DNA from: Azospirillum brasilense
Lineage (GTDB): Bacteria; Pseudomonadota; Alphaproteobacteria; Azospirillales; Azospirillaceae
Reading direction: 5' to 3'
Assembly (NCBI RefSeq): GCF_008365405.1
Contig: NZ_QOKV01000025.1
Span: forward strand, 16,443 to 80,442
Length of the DNA: 64,000 nucleotides
The notes under the pieces were generated by a model. That model worked only from the letters and a program-made list of their open reading frames with translations. It made no database searches and was not told where the DNA came from. Of the stretch, positions 43,989-53,461 are shown in pieces. Position 1 is the stretch's first letter; each line of letters opens with the position of its first letter. The position numbers were made by a program, and so were the translations under genes.

Positions 43989-44462
43989 ATGAAGAAGATC
44001 GCTGTTACCGCCTTTGTCGCCCTGTCGCTCGCCGCCTGCCAGAGCGGCGGCAGCGGCCTGGGGACCAAGCAGACGGTCGGCGCGCTCGGCGGCGCGGCGG
44101 CCGGCGGCGTGATCGGTTCGCAGTTCGGCGGCGGCACCGGCAAGCTGATCACCACCGGTGTGGGCACGCTGCTCGGCGCCTATCTCGGCAGCGAGCTTGG
44201 ACAGTCGCTCGACCGCGCGGACGAGGGCTATGCCCAGCGCGCCGCCACCCAGGCCTATGCGGCGCCGATGGGCTCGACCATCCAGTGGAACAACCCGGAA
44301 TCGGGCAACCGCGGCACCATCACCCCGATCCGTGACGGCCGCGACAACTCCGGCAACTATTGCCGCGAGTACCAGCAGACCGTCTATGTCGGCGGCAAGG
44401 CCGAGCGGGCCAATGGCACCGCCTGCCAGCAGCCGGACGGCAGCTGGCGCATCGTGTCCTAA
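43989..44462 (+). CDS. Glycine-zipper surface lipoprotein (17-kDa antigen type)
   Basis: A 157-aa lipoprotein: signal MKKIAVTAFVALSLAAC with a lipobox (LAAC), then a glycine-zipper 2TM domain (ALGGAAAGGVIGSQFGGGTG and LLGAYLGSELGQSLDRADEG), and a C-terminal globular part (YCREYQQTVYVGGKAERANG). Like the Rickettsia 17-kDa antigen, it should sit in the outer membrane. ATG 43989 follows an AGAGGCAGAG-type site. Convergent with the TPR-methyltransferase gene. Confidence 0.93.
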   Translation: MKKIAVTAFVALSLAACQSGGSGLGTKQTVGALGGAAAGGVIGSQFGGGTGKLITTGVGTLLGAYLGSELGQSLDRADEGYAQRAATQAYAAPMGSTIQWNNPESGNRGTITPIRDGRDNSGNYCREYQQTVYVGGKAERANGTACQQPDGSWRIVS

Positions 44463-44485
44463 ACACCACCCGGCACGCCCCCTGC

Positions 44486-44529
44486 CCCGGCCGCCGTTCC
44501 CGCTCTCGCACGGAAACGACGGCCGGGGC
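44486..44529. terminator. Bidirectional hairpin terminator
   Basis: Left arm 44486-44503 (CCCCGGCCGCCGTTCCCG) and right arm 44512-44529 (CGGAAACGACGGCCGGGG) pair at 16 of 18 positions around an 8-nt loop, between two convergent genes. No long T-tract. Confidence 0.7.
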
Positions 44530-44539
44530 GGGAGCCCCG

Positions 44540-45898
44540 TCACGACGCGGGAAGAGCGGTCAGCCGGATCGCCACCTGCTTGGTGTGAGGGCTGACGGCG
44601 ATGATCTCCCAGGCCGCACCGGACTCGGCGGCGTATTCCATGAAGGCGCGGTACTCGTCCTCGCGCCACGTCCGGTTCCCGATGAACTCGTCGAAGACCA
44701 GCACCGTCCCCGCCCGGAAGCGGGGCGCCAGGGCGGTCAGCACCGTCCGCGCCGACGAGTAGATGTCGCTGTCCACATTGACGAAGCGCACCGCGCCGTC
44801 ATGGGCCGCCAGGAAGGGCGGCAGCGTATCCTCGAACCAGCCCGCGTGCAGCACCGCGTTGTCGCGGACCGGCGGCAGGCTCTTCCCCGTGCTGAGCACG
44901 CCGCGCGGCGCGTTCACCCAGCCCTCCGGCAGCCCTTCGAACGAATCGAAACCGTGCACGGTCTGCCCGGCCACCGCGGCGATCTGGTTCAGCGAGGTTC
45001 CGCGGCGCACGCCGAACTCCAGCACCAGACCGGGCACGTCCGCCCGCTCCAGCGCGAAACGCAGCAGCTCCGCCCCCACGCCGAACAGCCGCATGTCCGG
45101 GGCGAGATGCGGGCGAATCGCCGTCACCGCCTCCACCAGGGCCAAGCGCTTCGGCTGACCGGCCAGCTTCTCGCCATACAGCGCCTCGGCCTCCGCGTCG
45201 CGGCCCAGCAGCAGCAGGTAGGTGCACAGGAAGCCCCAGTATTTTCCCGCCGCGCCCGGGCAGTCGGCGGCCCGGCGCAGGCGGCGCAGCGCGTCCTCCA
45301 CCCCGTTCAGGCCCAGCGCTGCGGCGTGGCTGCCGAACCACGCGGCGGCATGTTCCGGATCGTCGGTCAGCCGCTCGTCGAAGACGGCCAACGCGCCCGC
45401 GGCGTCGCCGAGATGGGCGAGGCTGACCGCCCGCTCATAGAGGATGTCCGCCGACCGGTTCCCTGCGGCCAGCGCCTCTCCCGTCACCCGGAGCGCCTCC
45501 TCATAGAGGGCGTCACGGCGGTAGACGCCGGCCAGCGCCTCAGGGAGGCCGGGGAAGGCGGGGTCGGCCACAGCCACCCGCTCCAGCCAGCGCACCGCCT
45601 GCAAGCGGTCCCCGGCGGCCAGCACGGCCTGGGCCATATGATAGAGGGTTTCCGAGTGCCCCGGCTCGCACGCCAGGGCACGGCAAAGCGCGGCGGTGGC
45701 GGCCGCGGCGTCGCGCCGGCCGAGAGCGGCCATGCCGGTCAGCCGGTTGCGTTCGGCCCGGTCGCGTTCGGCGGAGCCACCGGACGCCGGCACGGTGTCC
45801 CGCAGCATGCGAACCGCCTGCCGGTAATGCCGCGCCGCGATCAGGCGGCGCGCCTCGTTCAGAACCTCATCCACGGGGAAAACCTGTCGGTCGGGCAT
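44540..45898 (-). CDS. TPR-repeat protein with SAM-dependent methyltransferase domain
   Basis: A 452-aa protein: TPR-like helical repeats (residues 15-250) followed by a methyltransferase domain of the macrocin-O-methyltransferase/TylF type (LVLEFGVRRGTSLNQIAAV, FDSFEGLPEGWV, FVNVDSDIYSSARTVLTAL, VLVFDEFIGN). TylF-type enzymes methylate sugars in glycans or glycolipids; here the TPR part may recruit a partner in surface polysaccharide modification. Convergent with the lipoprotein gene. Confidence 0.88.
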   Translation of the reverse strand: MPDRQVFPVDEVLNEARRLIAARHYRQAVRMLRDTVPASGGSAERDRAERNRLTGMAALGRRDAAAATAALCRALACEPGHSETLYHMAQAVLAAGDRLQAVRWLERVAVADPAFPGLPEALAGVYRRDALYEEALRVTGEALAAGNRSADILYERAVSLAHLGDAAGALAVFDERLTDDPEHAAAWFGSHAAALGLNGVEDALRRLRRAADCPGAAGKYWGFLCTYLLLLGRDAEAEALYGEKLAGQPKRLALVEAVTAIRPHLAPDMRLFGVGAELLRFALERADVPGLVLEFGVRRGTSLNQIAAVAGQTVHGFDSFEGLPEGWVNAPRGVLSTGKSLPPVRDNAVLHAGWFEDTLPPFLAAHDGAVRFVNVDSDIYSSARTVLTALAPRFRAGTVLVFDEFIGNRTWREDEYRAFMEYAAESGAAWEIIAVSPHTKQVAIRLTALPAS

Positions 45899-46006
45899 GA
45901 TCGGAATGGGGCATGAGATGCCCCGCGAAAGCGGCGGGATGCAAGCGCCGCCTGCGGCCCTGGCCGGGGTGAAAAGAAAGAAATGCCCCCTTCGATATTT
46001 TTCCCT

Positions 46007-46035
46007 TTGACAGGGGGCCGCCTGGATTGCTATTC
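46007..46035 (+). promoter_or_regulatory. Promoter of the tRNA operon
   Basis: TTGACA (46007-46012) and CTATTC (46030-46035) are 17 bases apart and end 17 bases before tRNA-Thr, giving a good housekeeping-type promoter. The -10 is weak compared with TATAAT but the -35 is perfect. Confidence 0.6.
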
Positions 46036-46052
46036 ACCCGCTCCCGCCGGAC

Positions 46053-46127
<75 letters not shown>

Positions 46128-46128
46128 T

Positions 46129-46204
46129 GGGGCCGTAGCTCAGATGGGAGAGCGCCTCGTTCGCAATGAGGAGGTCAGGGGTTCGATCCCCCTCGGCTCC
46201 ACCA
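46129..46204 (+). tRNA. tRNA-Ala (anticodon CGC)
   Basis: 76 nt starting GGGGCCGTAGCTCAGATGGG; anticodon loop TTCGCAA gives CGC, T-arm around TTCGATC, acceptor CGGCTCC and encoded ACCA. It reads GCG codons, common at this G+C content. Two bases separate it from tRNA-Thr. Confidence 0.96.
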
Positions 46205-46303
46205 ACTTCTTCGGCGGTTGGTTGGTTGACTTGAGTAAGTTGGGTAAGGTTGAATTTAGTGCTTGCTTCGGCGGTCTTTGTTCTTTAGAAGGTCGCCTAC
46301 GAC

Positions 46304-46380
<77 letters not shown>

Positions 46381-46416
46381 CGTTTCTTGTGGTTAGGTTC
46401 AGGTATCTCGCGGTTT

Positions 46417-46491
46417 GGTCCTGTAGCTCAGCGGGAGAGCACTACGTTGACATCGTAGGGGTCACTGGTTCAATCCCAGTCGGGACCACCA
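46417..46491 (+). tRNA. tRNA-Val (anticodon GAC)
   Basis: 75 nt starting GGTCCTGTAGCTCAGCGGGA; anticodon loop TTGACAT, T-arm ACTGG-TTCAATC-CCAGT, encoded ACCA. Confidence 0.96.
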
Positions 46492-46492
46492 T

Positions 46493-46566
46493 TGGGGGAT
46501 CGTCTAGCGGTAGGACTCCAGACTCTGACTCTGGCTACCTAGGTTCGAATCCTAGTCCCCCAACCA
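46493..46566 (+). tRNA. tRNA-Gln (anticodon CTG)
   Basis: 74 nt starting TGGGGGATCGTCTAGCGGTA; anticodon loop CTCTGAC, T-arm CTAGG-TTCGAAT-CCTAG, encoded ACCA. Last gene of the run; the sequence that follows is less clearly coding and may be accessory. Confidence 0.96.
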
Positions 46567-46655
46567 CCTTCCTAATGGTTTCCTTTCAAATCAGACACTG
46601 ACGGCGGCTTGCTCCGGGACATATCCGGCGAGTCCCCCAACCGTGCCCGCGGCCT

Positions 46656-47099
46656 GTGCCGTCACGCGTGCGCTGCGCTCCTCAAGATGGAGCCGCTCAT
46701 GCCGCTTGCCCCTCACCTCCACCTCCGCGGTTCCGTCTGCTGGTGGCGCCGGATCCTGCCGACATGCGGGGCCGCCCTCGCACGGCAGCAAGGGCGGCGT
46801 CTCACGTCGTCGTCGATGCCGTGCTCAGGCTCCTGGGCGAGGTCATGCAGACCGGCATCATCGACACCAGCGCGCTCCGCGCCCTTCTCAAACCGATCCT
46901 GCTCGGCGCGTTGGACCGGGCCGAGGCGGCGCATGCCCTGAGCGGGGAGCGCGGTTCGGAAGAGATCGCTCGACGGATCCAGGCCGAACTCGACACCGTC
47001 GGGCAGCCCGGCCTCCGCAACGGAGGTTCGGCCCGCCATGGTTGTCGAGCCGACGGCTCCAATGCCAACCAACATGCCTGCCCAACATTCCTGCGCTGA
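46656..47099 (+). CDS. Uncertain hypothetical ORF after the tRNA run
   Basis: A 147-aa frame. Its central part (AVLRLLGEVMQTGIIDTSAL and RIQAELDTVGQPGLRNGG) looks like real protein, with helical Leu/Ala patterns, whereas its first 40 residues look like shadow sequence; an internal ATG at 46764 may be the true start. No ribosome-binding site was found and no family is recognised. The stretch 46567-47200 otherwise shows nothing certain. Confidence 0.35.
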   Translation: MPSRVRCAPQDGAAHAACPSPPPPRFRLLVAPDPADMRGRPRTAARAASHVVVDAVLRLLGEVMQTGIIDTSALRALLKPILLGALDRAEAAHALSGERGSEEIARRIQAELDTVGQPGLRNGGSARHGCRADGSNANQHACPTFLR

Positions 47100-47200
47100 T
47101 GGCGGTGCATTCCAGAGACAGCCCCAGCCGGCTGAAGAGCGGACCAAGCCGACACCGCGCCATTGCCGCACGCCGTTGCCGGCGGCTTGCGATGGCGGCT

Positions 47201-49168
47201 TTAGCCATCGCGCAGCATCGCGTTCACCTGGGTGAGGAACTGGTCGATAGCGATGGGCTTGGCCAGAAGCCGCGTGTGCGGTTCCAGAGGCCCCTTCATG
47301 ACGACATCGTAGGCGTATCCAGTCAGGAACATCACTTTCAGGCCCGGCCGCAACGTCCGAGCCACTTCCGCGATCCGCTGTCCGCTGATCCCTGGCAAGC
47401 CGACATCCGTTACCAGCAGGTCGATCCCCTTCGGAGAGGCGAGGATGGTCAAGGCTTCGTTTCCATCCTCAGCCTCCAGGACCGTCGAACCCTGGTCCCG
47501 GAGCGCTTCCACGAGCAGCATGCGGACAATCGGTTCGTCCTCCACCACCAGCACGGTTCCCGGCACCGGCGGCTGCGGCTGACCCGGTGCCTTTGCAGGG
47601 GTGGAGCGGAGATTTTCCGCCTCGTGAGAGCGAGGCAGGTACAGCTTCACGGTGGTTCCATGGCCCACTTTGCTGTCGATGCGGACATCCCCACCCGACT
47701 GACGGGCAAAACCATAGATCTGGCTCAACCCCAGACCTGTGCCCTGGCCAAGCGGCTTCGTGGTGAAGAATGGTTCGAAGGCGCGGTCGAGAACGTCCGG
47801 TGGCATACCGGTGCCGGTGTCGGCCACCTCCAGCAATATGTAGTCGCCGGGCTGCACCCCGGCCTCCGAAGCCACCGCGGTCACATCCAGATGGATGTTG
47901 ACGCCCCGAATGGTGAGTTGCCCGCCATCGGGCATCGCATCGCGGGCGTTGATGGCCAGGTTCAACAGCGCAGCCTCGACCTGATTGGCATCCGCCCAGA
48001 TTGGCCACAGCTCGGGAGCCATCTGGGTCTCGACCCGGATCGCTTCGCCAACCGAACGTTCGATCAGGTCCCGCAGTCCATCCACAAGCGTCTTCAGGTC
48101 GGTGCGCTCGGGTTGAAGCGGTTGCCGGCGGGAAAAGGCGAGCAGCCTCTGTGTCAGAGTCTTCGCCCGATCAATCGAGGTTCTGGCGGCGGTCACATAC
48201 GCCTCGATGTCGCCTCGCCCGGTCGCGAGGCGACGTTCGATGATCTCCAGACTGCCGCCAATGGCCTGAAGCAAATTGTTGAAGTCGTGTGCGATCCCGC
48301 CGGTCAGTTGGCCCACCGCTTCCATCTTCTGCGCCTGGAAGAGTGCCGCACGGGTTTCTTCCAATGCTTCTTGCGCCAGCTTGCGTTCGGTGATGTCGCG
48401 GGTGACCTTGGCAAAGCCGACAAGGCGCCCGCTGTCATCCCGGATCGCATCAATGACGACGCTGGCCCAGAAGCGGGCGCCATCCTTGCGGAGCCGCCAG
48501 CCTTCGGTTTCGAATTTTCCGGTTTGCTCAGCGGTGCGCAACCCCTGCATCGGGACGCCGGTTGCCCGATCCTCGGCGGTGTAGAAGCGGGAGAAATGCT
48601 CTCCGATGATCTCCTCGGCAGCGTAGCCCTTCATTCGCTGCGCACCGGAATTCCAGTTGGTGACATGCCCGGTCGTATCGAGCATGAAGATCGCGTAATC
48701 GATCACTCCCTGGACCAGCAGACGAAAGCGTGCCTCGCTCTGTTGCAGAGCCTCCTGCGCCTGCTTGCGCTCGGTGACGTCGCGCGTGACCTTGGCAAAC
48801 CCAATCAGCTTCCCGGCGTCGTCACGGATGGGATCGATGATGACGTGCGCCCAAAAGCGCGTGCCGTCCTTGCGGACCCGCCAACCCTCCGCCTCGAATT
48901 TTCCTTCGATCGAGGCGATGGAGAGCGCCCGCTGCGGCACTCCGGCACGCTGATCGTCTTCGGTGTAGAAACGCGAGAAATGCTGACCGACGATTTCCGC
49001 GGCCGTGTATCCCTTGAACCGCTGGACACCCGGATTCCAGCTGGTCACGATCCCTTGTGGGTCGAGCATGTAGATGGCGTAATCGTGGACGCTGTTGACG
49101 AGCAGTTCGAATCGCCGCTCGCCCGACAGCGGCTCCCCGCCAACGCCGGTCGGCAACTCACTCTCCAC
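47201..49168 (-). CDS. PAS-PAS hybrid histidine kinase with receiver domain
   Basis: About 655 aa, soluble. Two very similar PAS-PAC units (DYAIYMLDPQGIVTSWNPGV and DYAIFMLDTTGHVTNWNSGA, each closing with GFAKVTRD), HisKA with His in GGIAHDFNNLLQAIGG, HATPase (LAINARDAMPD, ADTGTGMPP, GTGLGLSQIYG) and a C-terminal receiver (VVEDEPIVRM, DLLVTDVGLPGISG, LAKP). GTG 49168 is preferred because CGGAG lies upstream; GTG 49228 is possible. The PAS pair looks like an internal duplication. Signal unknown; no ligand residues visible. Confidence 0.93.
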   Translation of the reverse strand: MESELPTGVGGEPLSGERRFELLVNSVHDYAIYMLDPQGIVTSWNPGVQRFKGYTAAEIVGQHFSRFYTEDDQRAGVPQRALSIASIEGKFEAEGWRVRKDGTRFWAHVIIDPIRDDAGKLIGFAKVTRDVTERKQAQEALQQSEARFRLLVQGVIDYAIFMLDTTGHVTNWNSGAQRMKGYAAEEIIGEHFSRFYTAEDRATGVPMQGLRTAEQTGKFETEGWRLRKDGARFWASVVIDAIRDDSGRLVGFAKVTRDITERKLAQEALEETRAALFQAQKMEAVGQLTGGIAHDFNNLLQAIGGSLEIIERRLATGRGDIEAYVTAARTSIDRAKTLTQRLLAFSRRQPLQPERTDLKTLVDGLRDLIERSVGEAIRVETQMAPELWPIWADANQVEAALLNLAINARDAMPDGGQLTIRGVNIHLDVTAVASEAGVQPGDYILLEVADTGTGMPPDVLDRAFEPFFTTKPLGQGTGLGLSQIYGFARQSGGDVRIDSKVGHGTTVKLYLPRSHEAENLRSTPAKAPGQPQPPVPGTVLVVEDEPIVRMLLVEALRDQGSTVLEAEDGNEALTILASPKGIDLLVTDVGLPGISGQRIAEVARTLRPGLKVMFLTGYAYDVVMKGPLEPHTRLLAKPIAIDQFLTQVNAMLRDG

Positions 49169-49323
49169 TAGGATTCTCCGCAGCACGTCGAATGATGATG
49201 GGCATATTATCGCTGTTGCTGACGCCACTCAACGACACTGCCCCCTGGGAAGCCCAGGGTTGCTCGCAACTCGCACCAAGCCGGCAAGGGCGCGCACCGC
49301 CTGGGCATCGACCGACTCGCGTC

Positions 49324-49366
49324 GCCGGGCGGAACCAGCCCACCCACTCCGCCCGGCTCCCGTTTT
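49324..49366. terminator. Strong hairpin with T-tract, intergenic
   Basis: GCCGGGCGGA (49324-49333) pairs perfectly with TCCGCCCGGC (49348-49357) around a 14-nt loop; the plus strand then reads TCCCGTTTTT. It lies between the end of the acyl-CoA synthetase gene and the kinase start. The T-tract is on the plus strand, where no gene is evident, so its orientation is puzzling. Confidence 0.55.
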
Positions 49367-49443
49367 TCGCATCGACGCCGTGAAGACAGCCGCCCGGCCA
49401 AGCCGGAACTCGGATCATGGCCCATGTCGGCGACCAGCCGGTA

Positions 49444-51600
49444 TCAAACCAGCCCGGCCGCCCGAGCCCATTTGTACTTGGCGCCCAGCACCGCGACCGG
49501 CGTCTCGGTCGTGTAAGGGTAAGCCACGACGCCATGGTCATACAGGTGGCTCGCGGCTTCCTCCACCTGCACGTCGCCGGCCAGCGAAGCGACGATGGGC
49601 TTCTCGATGCCCTTCGCCTTCATCTCCTCCTTCACCTCGATGACGAGCTTGGCGAACACCATTGGCGGTGTGATGATCGTGTGCCAGTAGCCCAGGATCA
49701 ACGCGTGGATGCGGTCATCCTCCAGGCCCAGCCGGATGGTGTTCTTGTAGGTCGACGGCGGCTCGCCACCCGTGATGTCCACCGGGTTGCCGGCGGCGCC
49801 GAACGGCGGGATGAACTTGCGGAAGGCGGCGTCCAGGTCGGGCGGCATCGCCATCAGCGACAGGCCGTTGTCCACGCAGGCGTCCGACAACAGCACACCC
49901 GATCCGCCGGCGCCGGTGATGATGACGACGTTCTCGCCCTTCGGCGTCGGCAGCACCGGGATTCCGCGGGCGAACTGCAGCAGGTCCTGCAGACTGCGCG
50001 CCCGGACCACGCCCGATTGCCGCAGCACGTCTTCGTAAATCCTGTCGTTGCCGGCGAGCGCCCCCGTGTGGGAGCTGGCCGCCCGCGCGCCGAGCGCCGT
50101 GCGCCCGGCCTTCAGCACGACCACCGGCTTCTTCTTCGAGACCTGCTTGGCGGCCTCCGCGAAGGAACGGCCGTCCTTCAGGTCCTCGCAGTGCATGGCG
50201 ACGACCTGGGTGTTGTCGTCCTGCTCGAAGAAGTACAGCAGGTCGTCCTCGTCGATGTCCGACTTGTTGCCGAGCCCGACGATCGCCGACACGCCCATCT
50301 TGGCGGAGCGGCTGAAGCCGATGATCGCCATGCCGATACCGCCGGACTGCGACGACAGCGCCGCCTTGCCCTTCACGTCGTAGGGCGTGCAGAAGGTGGC
50401 GCACAGGTTTGCCGGCGTGTAGTAGAAACCGTAGATGTTCGGCCCCATCAAGCGCACGTCGTGCTTGCGCGCGATGGCGACGATCTCCTCCTGCCCTTCG
50501 ACGTTGCCGGTCTCGGCGAAGCCCGAAGGAATCAGCACGGCGCCGGGGATCCTCTTCTCGCCGACCTCGCCCAAGGCCTGTGCGACGAACTTGGCCGGAA
50601 TGGCGAACACCGCCACATCGATGTCGCCCGGCACGTCCTTGACGCTTCTGTAGGCCTTGTAGCCCAGGATGTCGTCGGCCTTCGGATGGATCGGATGGAT
50701 GCGGCCCTTGTAGCCGCCGTTGATGAGGTTCTTCATCACCGAGTTGCCGATCTTCCCATCCTCGGCCGAGGCGCCGATGACGGCCACCGCCTCGGGCTTC
50801 ATGATCCGGTTCATCTGCCGGACGATCTGCTCCTGCGACGGGCGGTAGCGCGGCGTCCTGGCCGCGAAATCCAGGACCACGCGCACGTCGGCGGCGATGG
50901 CTCCGGTCTCGCGCGCGAAAACCGGGTTGAGGTCGAGTTCGACGATCTCCGGCACCTCGTCGACGAGTCGCGAGACATTGACGATCACATCGGCGAGCGC
51001 CTCGTGGTCGACCGCCTTGCCGCCGCGCACGCCCTTCAGCATCTCCGCGGCCTGGATGCCGTCGAGCATCGACAGGGCTTCCTCACGGGTGACCGGGGCG
51101 AGGCGGAAGGTGATGTCCTTCAGCACCTCGACCAGCACGCCACCGAGGCCGAAGGCCACCAGCTTGCCGAAACTCGGGTCCGTGATGGAACCGACGATGA
51201 CCTCCACGCCGCCTTGCAGCATCTGCTGGACCTGCACGCCGATCAGGTCCGCCCCGGGGGCATGGGCGCGGGCGTTCTCCATGATGGTCCCGAAGCCTTG
51301 GCGGACGGCGTCGGCGTTCCGGAGACCGACCAGAACGCCGCCGGCTTCCGTCTTGTGCAGGATCTGCGGCGACACGATTTTCATAACCACCGGGAAGCCC
51401 ATGCCCTCGGCGAGGGTGACGGCTTCGTCGGCGCTCTTCGCCAAGCCCTCCTTCGGCACAGGAATGCCGTACAGATCGCAGAGTTGCTTGGCTTCCGGCG
51501 CGGTCAGCGCGTTGCGACCCTCGGCCTTGGCGGTGTCGAGAAGGCGGCGGACGACATCCGTTGGGCGCTCGGTGTGGAGCGGATCGATGACTGCGGTCAT
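49444..51600 (-). CDS. ADP-forming acyl-CoA synthetase (acetate/oxalate-CoA ligase type)
   Basis: A 718-aa NDP-forming acyl-CoA synthetase in the order ATP-grasp (residues 15-250), CoA-binding (275-370, KPEAVAVIGASAEDGKIGNS) and succinyl-CoA-ligase-like flavodoxin domains, with the phosphohistidine in ASSHTGALAGNDRIYEDVLR. Genes next to a formyl-CoA transferase of this type have been linked to oxalate activation, but acetate or another acid is equally possible. ATG 51600 has a textbook AAAGGAGG site. It is about 150 nt after the frc-like gene on the same strand. Confidence 0.88.
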   Translation of the reverse strand: MTAVIDPLHTERPTDVVRRLLDTAKAEGRNALTAPEAKQLCDLYGIPVPKEGLAKSADEAVTLAEGMGFPVVMKIVSPQILHKTEAGGVLVGLRNADAVRQGFGTIMENARAHAPGADLIGVQVQQMLQGGVEVIVGSITDPSFGKLVAFGLGGVLVEVLKDITFRLAPVTREEALSMLDGIQAAEMLKGVRGGKAVDHEALADVIVNVSRLVDEVPEIVELDLNPVFARETGAIAADVRVVLDFAARTPRYRPSQEQIVRQMNRIMKPEAVAVIGASAEDGKIGNSVMKNLINGGYKGRIHPIHPKADDILGYKAYRSVKDVPGDIDVAVFAIPAKFVAQALGEVGEKRIPGAVLIPSGFAETGNVEGQEEIVAIARKHDVRLMGPNIYGFYYTPANLCATFCTPYDVKGKAALSSQSGGIGMAIIGFSRSAKMGVSAIVGLGNKSDIDEDDLLYFFEQDDNTQVVAMHCEDLKDGRSFAEAAKQVSKKKPVVVLKAGRTALGARAASSHTGALAGNDRIYEDVLRQSGVVRARSLQDLLQFARGIPVLPTPKGENVVIITGAGGSGVLLSDACVDNGLSLMAMPPDLDAAFRKFIPPFGAAGNPVDITGGEPPSTYKNTIRLGLEDDRIHALILGYWHTIITPPMVFAKLVIEVKEEMKAKGIEKPIVASLAGDVQVEEAASHLYDHGVVAYPYTTETPVAVLGAKYKWARAAGLV

Positions 51601-51749
51601 GGCCTTTCCTCCTTTGCAAACTCGTCGGCTCACGTCTTGGAGGTGAGCGCGGATGGATTTCCGGGGGCGGCAGCCTCGTGCAACGCGTCACCGGGATCGC
51701 GCCGACGGGCCATTGCTTTTTTCCTGTTCGGAGAGGACCGCCGCCTGTC

Positions 51750-53027
51750 CTATTCGGCGGTCAGCGGCCTGCGCGCGGCGCCGAGCGCGCCGCTGTCGCG
51801 GACCTCGGAGATGCGCCGCTCGTCGAAGCCGAGCACCTCGCGCAGGATCTCGTCGGTGTGCTCGCCCAGCAGCGGCGACCGCGTGACCTCGGTCGGGCTG
51901 TCCGACAGCTTGATCGGGTTGCCGACCGTCAGGTACTTGCCGCGCGTCGGGTGATCGACCTCGACGATGGTGCCGGTCTCGCGCAGCGACTGATCCTCCG
52001 CCAGCTCCTTCATCGACAGGATGGGGCCGCAGGGGATGTCGTACTGGTTCAGGATCTCCATGACCTCGAACTTCGTCTTGGTCATGGTCCATTCCTCGAC
52101 GGTCGCGAAGATGTCCTTCAGGCGCGGCAGGCGCGCGGCGGGCGTCGCGTAGTCCGGATCGGTGACCCACTCCGGCTTGCCGATGACGTCGCAGATCTTC
52201 GCCCAGACCGGGGCCTGGGTGATGAAGTAGATGTAGGCGTTGGGATCGCTCTCCCAGCCCTTGCACTTCAGGATCCAGCCCGGCTGGCCGCCGCCCGAGG
52301 CGTTGCCGGCGCGCGGCACGCTGTCGCCGAATTCGCCGTTCGGGTACTGCGGGTATTCTTTAAGGGGGCCGCGCTCCAGCCGCTGCTGGTCGCGCAGCTT
52401 GACGCGGCAGAGGTTCAGCACGGCGTCCTGCATGGCCGCCAGCACCTTCTGGCCGCGCCCGGTCTGGGTGCGCTGGTAGAGCGCCGTCACGATGCCCAAG
52501 GCCAGATGCAGGCCGGTGCCGCTGTCGCCGATCTGGGCGCCGGTGACCATCGGCGGGCCGTCGTCGAAGCCGGTCGTCGAGGCCGAGCCGCCGGCGCACT
52601 GCGCAACGTTCTCATAGACCTTGCAGTCCTCGTAGGGACCGGGGCCGAAGCCTTTGACCGAGGCGACGATGATGCGGGGGTTCAGCTCCTGGATGCGCTC
52701 CCAGGTCAGGCCCATGCGATCGAGCACGCCGGGGGCGAAATTCTCGACCATCACGTCGCAGATGCGCACCAGATCCTCCAGGACGCGCTTGCCGTCCGGG
52801 TTCTTGGTGTCCAGCGTGATGGACCGCTTGTTGTGGTTCAGCATGGTGAAGTAGAGGCTGTCGGCCTCGGGCACGTCGCGCAGCTGGCCGCGCGTGATGT
52901 CGCCCTCGCCCGGACGCTCGACCTTGATGACGTCGGCGCCGAACCACGCCAGAAGCTGCGTGCAGGTCGGACCCGACTGAACATGGGTAAAGTCCAGAAC
53001 CCGCACGCCCTCGAGTGCCTTGCCCAT
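51750..53027 (-). CDS. frc: Formyl-CoA:oxalate CoA-transferase (class III CoA transferase)
   Basis: A 425-aa CaiB/BaiF transferase. It resembles Oxalobacter Frc closely as I recall that sequence: start VRVLDFTHVQSGPTCTQ with Gln17, Asp168 in AQIGDSGTGLHL as the acyl-aspartate residue, GNASGGGQPGW glycine loop and LKCKGWESDPNAYIYF. It moves CoA from formyl-CoA to oxalate. No oxalyl-CoA decarboxylase (oxc) is present in the window. ATG 53027 has GGGAGAGA upstream. Confidence 0.9.
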   Translation of the reverse strand: MGKALEGVRVLDFTHVQSGPTCTQLLAWFGADVIKVERPGEGDITRGQLRDVPEADSLYFTMLNHNKRSITLDTKNPDGKRVLEDLVRICDVMVENFAPGVLDRMGLTWERIQELNPRIIVASVKGFGPGPYEDCKVYENVAQCAGGSASTTGFDDGPPMVTGAQIGDSGTGLHLALGIVTALYQRTQTGRGQKVLAAMQDAVLNLCRVKLRDQQRLERGPLKEYPQYPNGEFGDSVPRAGNASGGGQPGWILKCKGWESDPNAYIYFITQAPVWAKICDVIGKPEWVTDPDYATPAARLPRLKDIFATVEEWTMTKTKFEVMEILNQYDIPCGPILSMKELAEDQSLRETGTIVEVDHPTRGKYLTVGNPIKLSDSPTEVTRSPLLGEHTDEILREVLGFDERRISEVRDSGALGAARRPLTAE

Positions 53028-53146
53028 GCCGTCTCTCCCTGTTGAGCCGCAGGCACACGGAGCCTGGCGGCGTTGCCAAACCGTTCGTCGTTGAAGCGAG
53101 CAGGAATGGAAACGCGGATGGTTGATCCCCGTTGGTCTCTGGGCGG

Positions 53147-53407
53147 CTACCGAAGCCAGCCTTTTATTTCCAGAATCCGCTGATCACCTTTTTCGGTTCT
53201 CGCATATTGTTTGCCGCATTGTGTTGCGTACTCCTGGACGAAACCCTGCCTGATCAACTCGCCGAGTGCCGGCCTCACAACGGCCGGCTTCAAGCTTGCC
53301 GCCTTCGTGATGGCCAGCAGCGAGACCGGAGGTGTCGTGGCCTCGGGACCCGGCATCGCGCGCAGCGTGTTGAGCATGGTCCAGTTGACGGATGTCGGAG
53401 AGATCAC
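53147..53407 (-). CDS. Small winged-helix regulator next to frc
   Basis: An 86-aa protein with a winged helix: ITKAASLKPAVVRPALGELI as recognition region and QEYATQCGKQYARTEKG as the wing. GTG 53407 is preferred, with GGGAGG upstream; the frame from 53461 adds an unsupported leader. Placed about 120 nt upstream of frc on the same strand, it probably controls the oxalate-type genes. MarR/PadR-like but not assignable precisely. Confidence 0.65.
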   Translation of the reverse strand: MISPTSVNWTMLNTLRAMPGPEATTPPVSLLAITKAASLKPAVVRPALGELIRQGFVQEYATQCGKQYARTEKGDQRILEIKGWLR

Positions 53408-53461
53408 ACACGCCTCCCTTGGTGCGCTCGGGATCGCGGCCTGTCGCGGTCCGTGTTCCAA

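Noticed and set aside
46643..49171. 842-aa plus-strand frame
   Set aside because: Antisense to the PAS-PAS kinase; no family and shadow-like composition.
49417..51954. Plus-strand 845-aa frame
   Set aside because: Antisense to the acyl-CoA synthetase gene; shadow of its codon bias.
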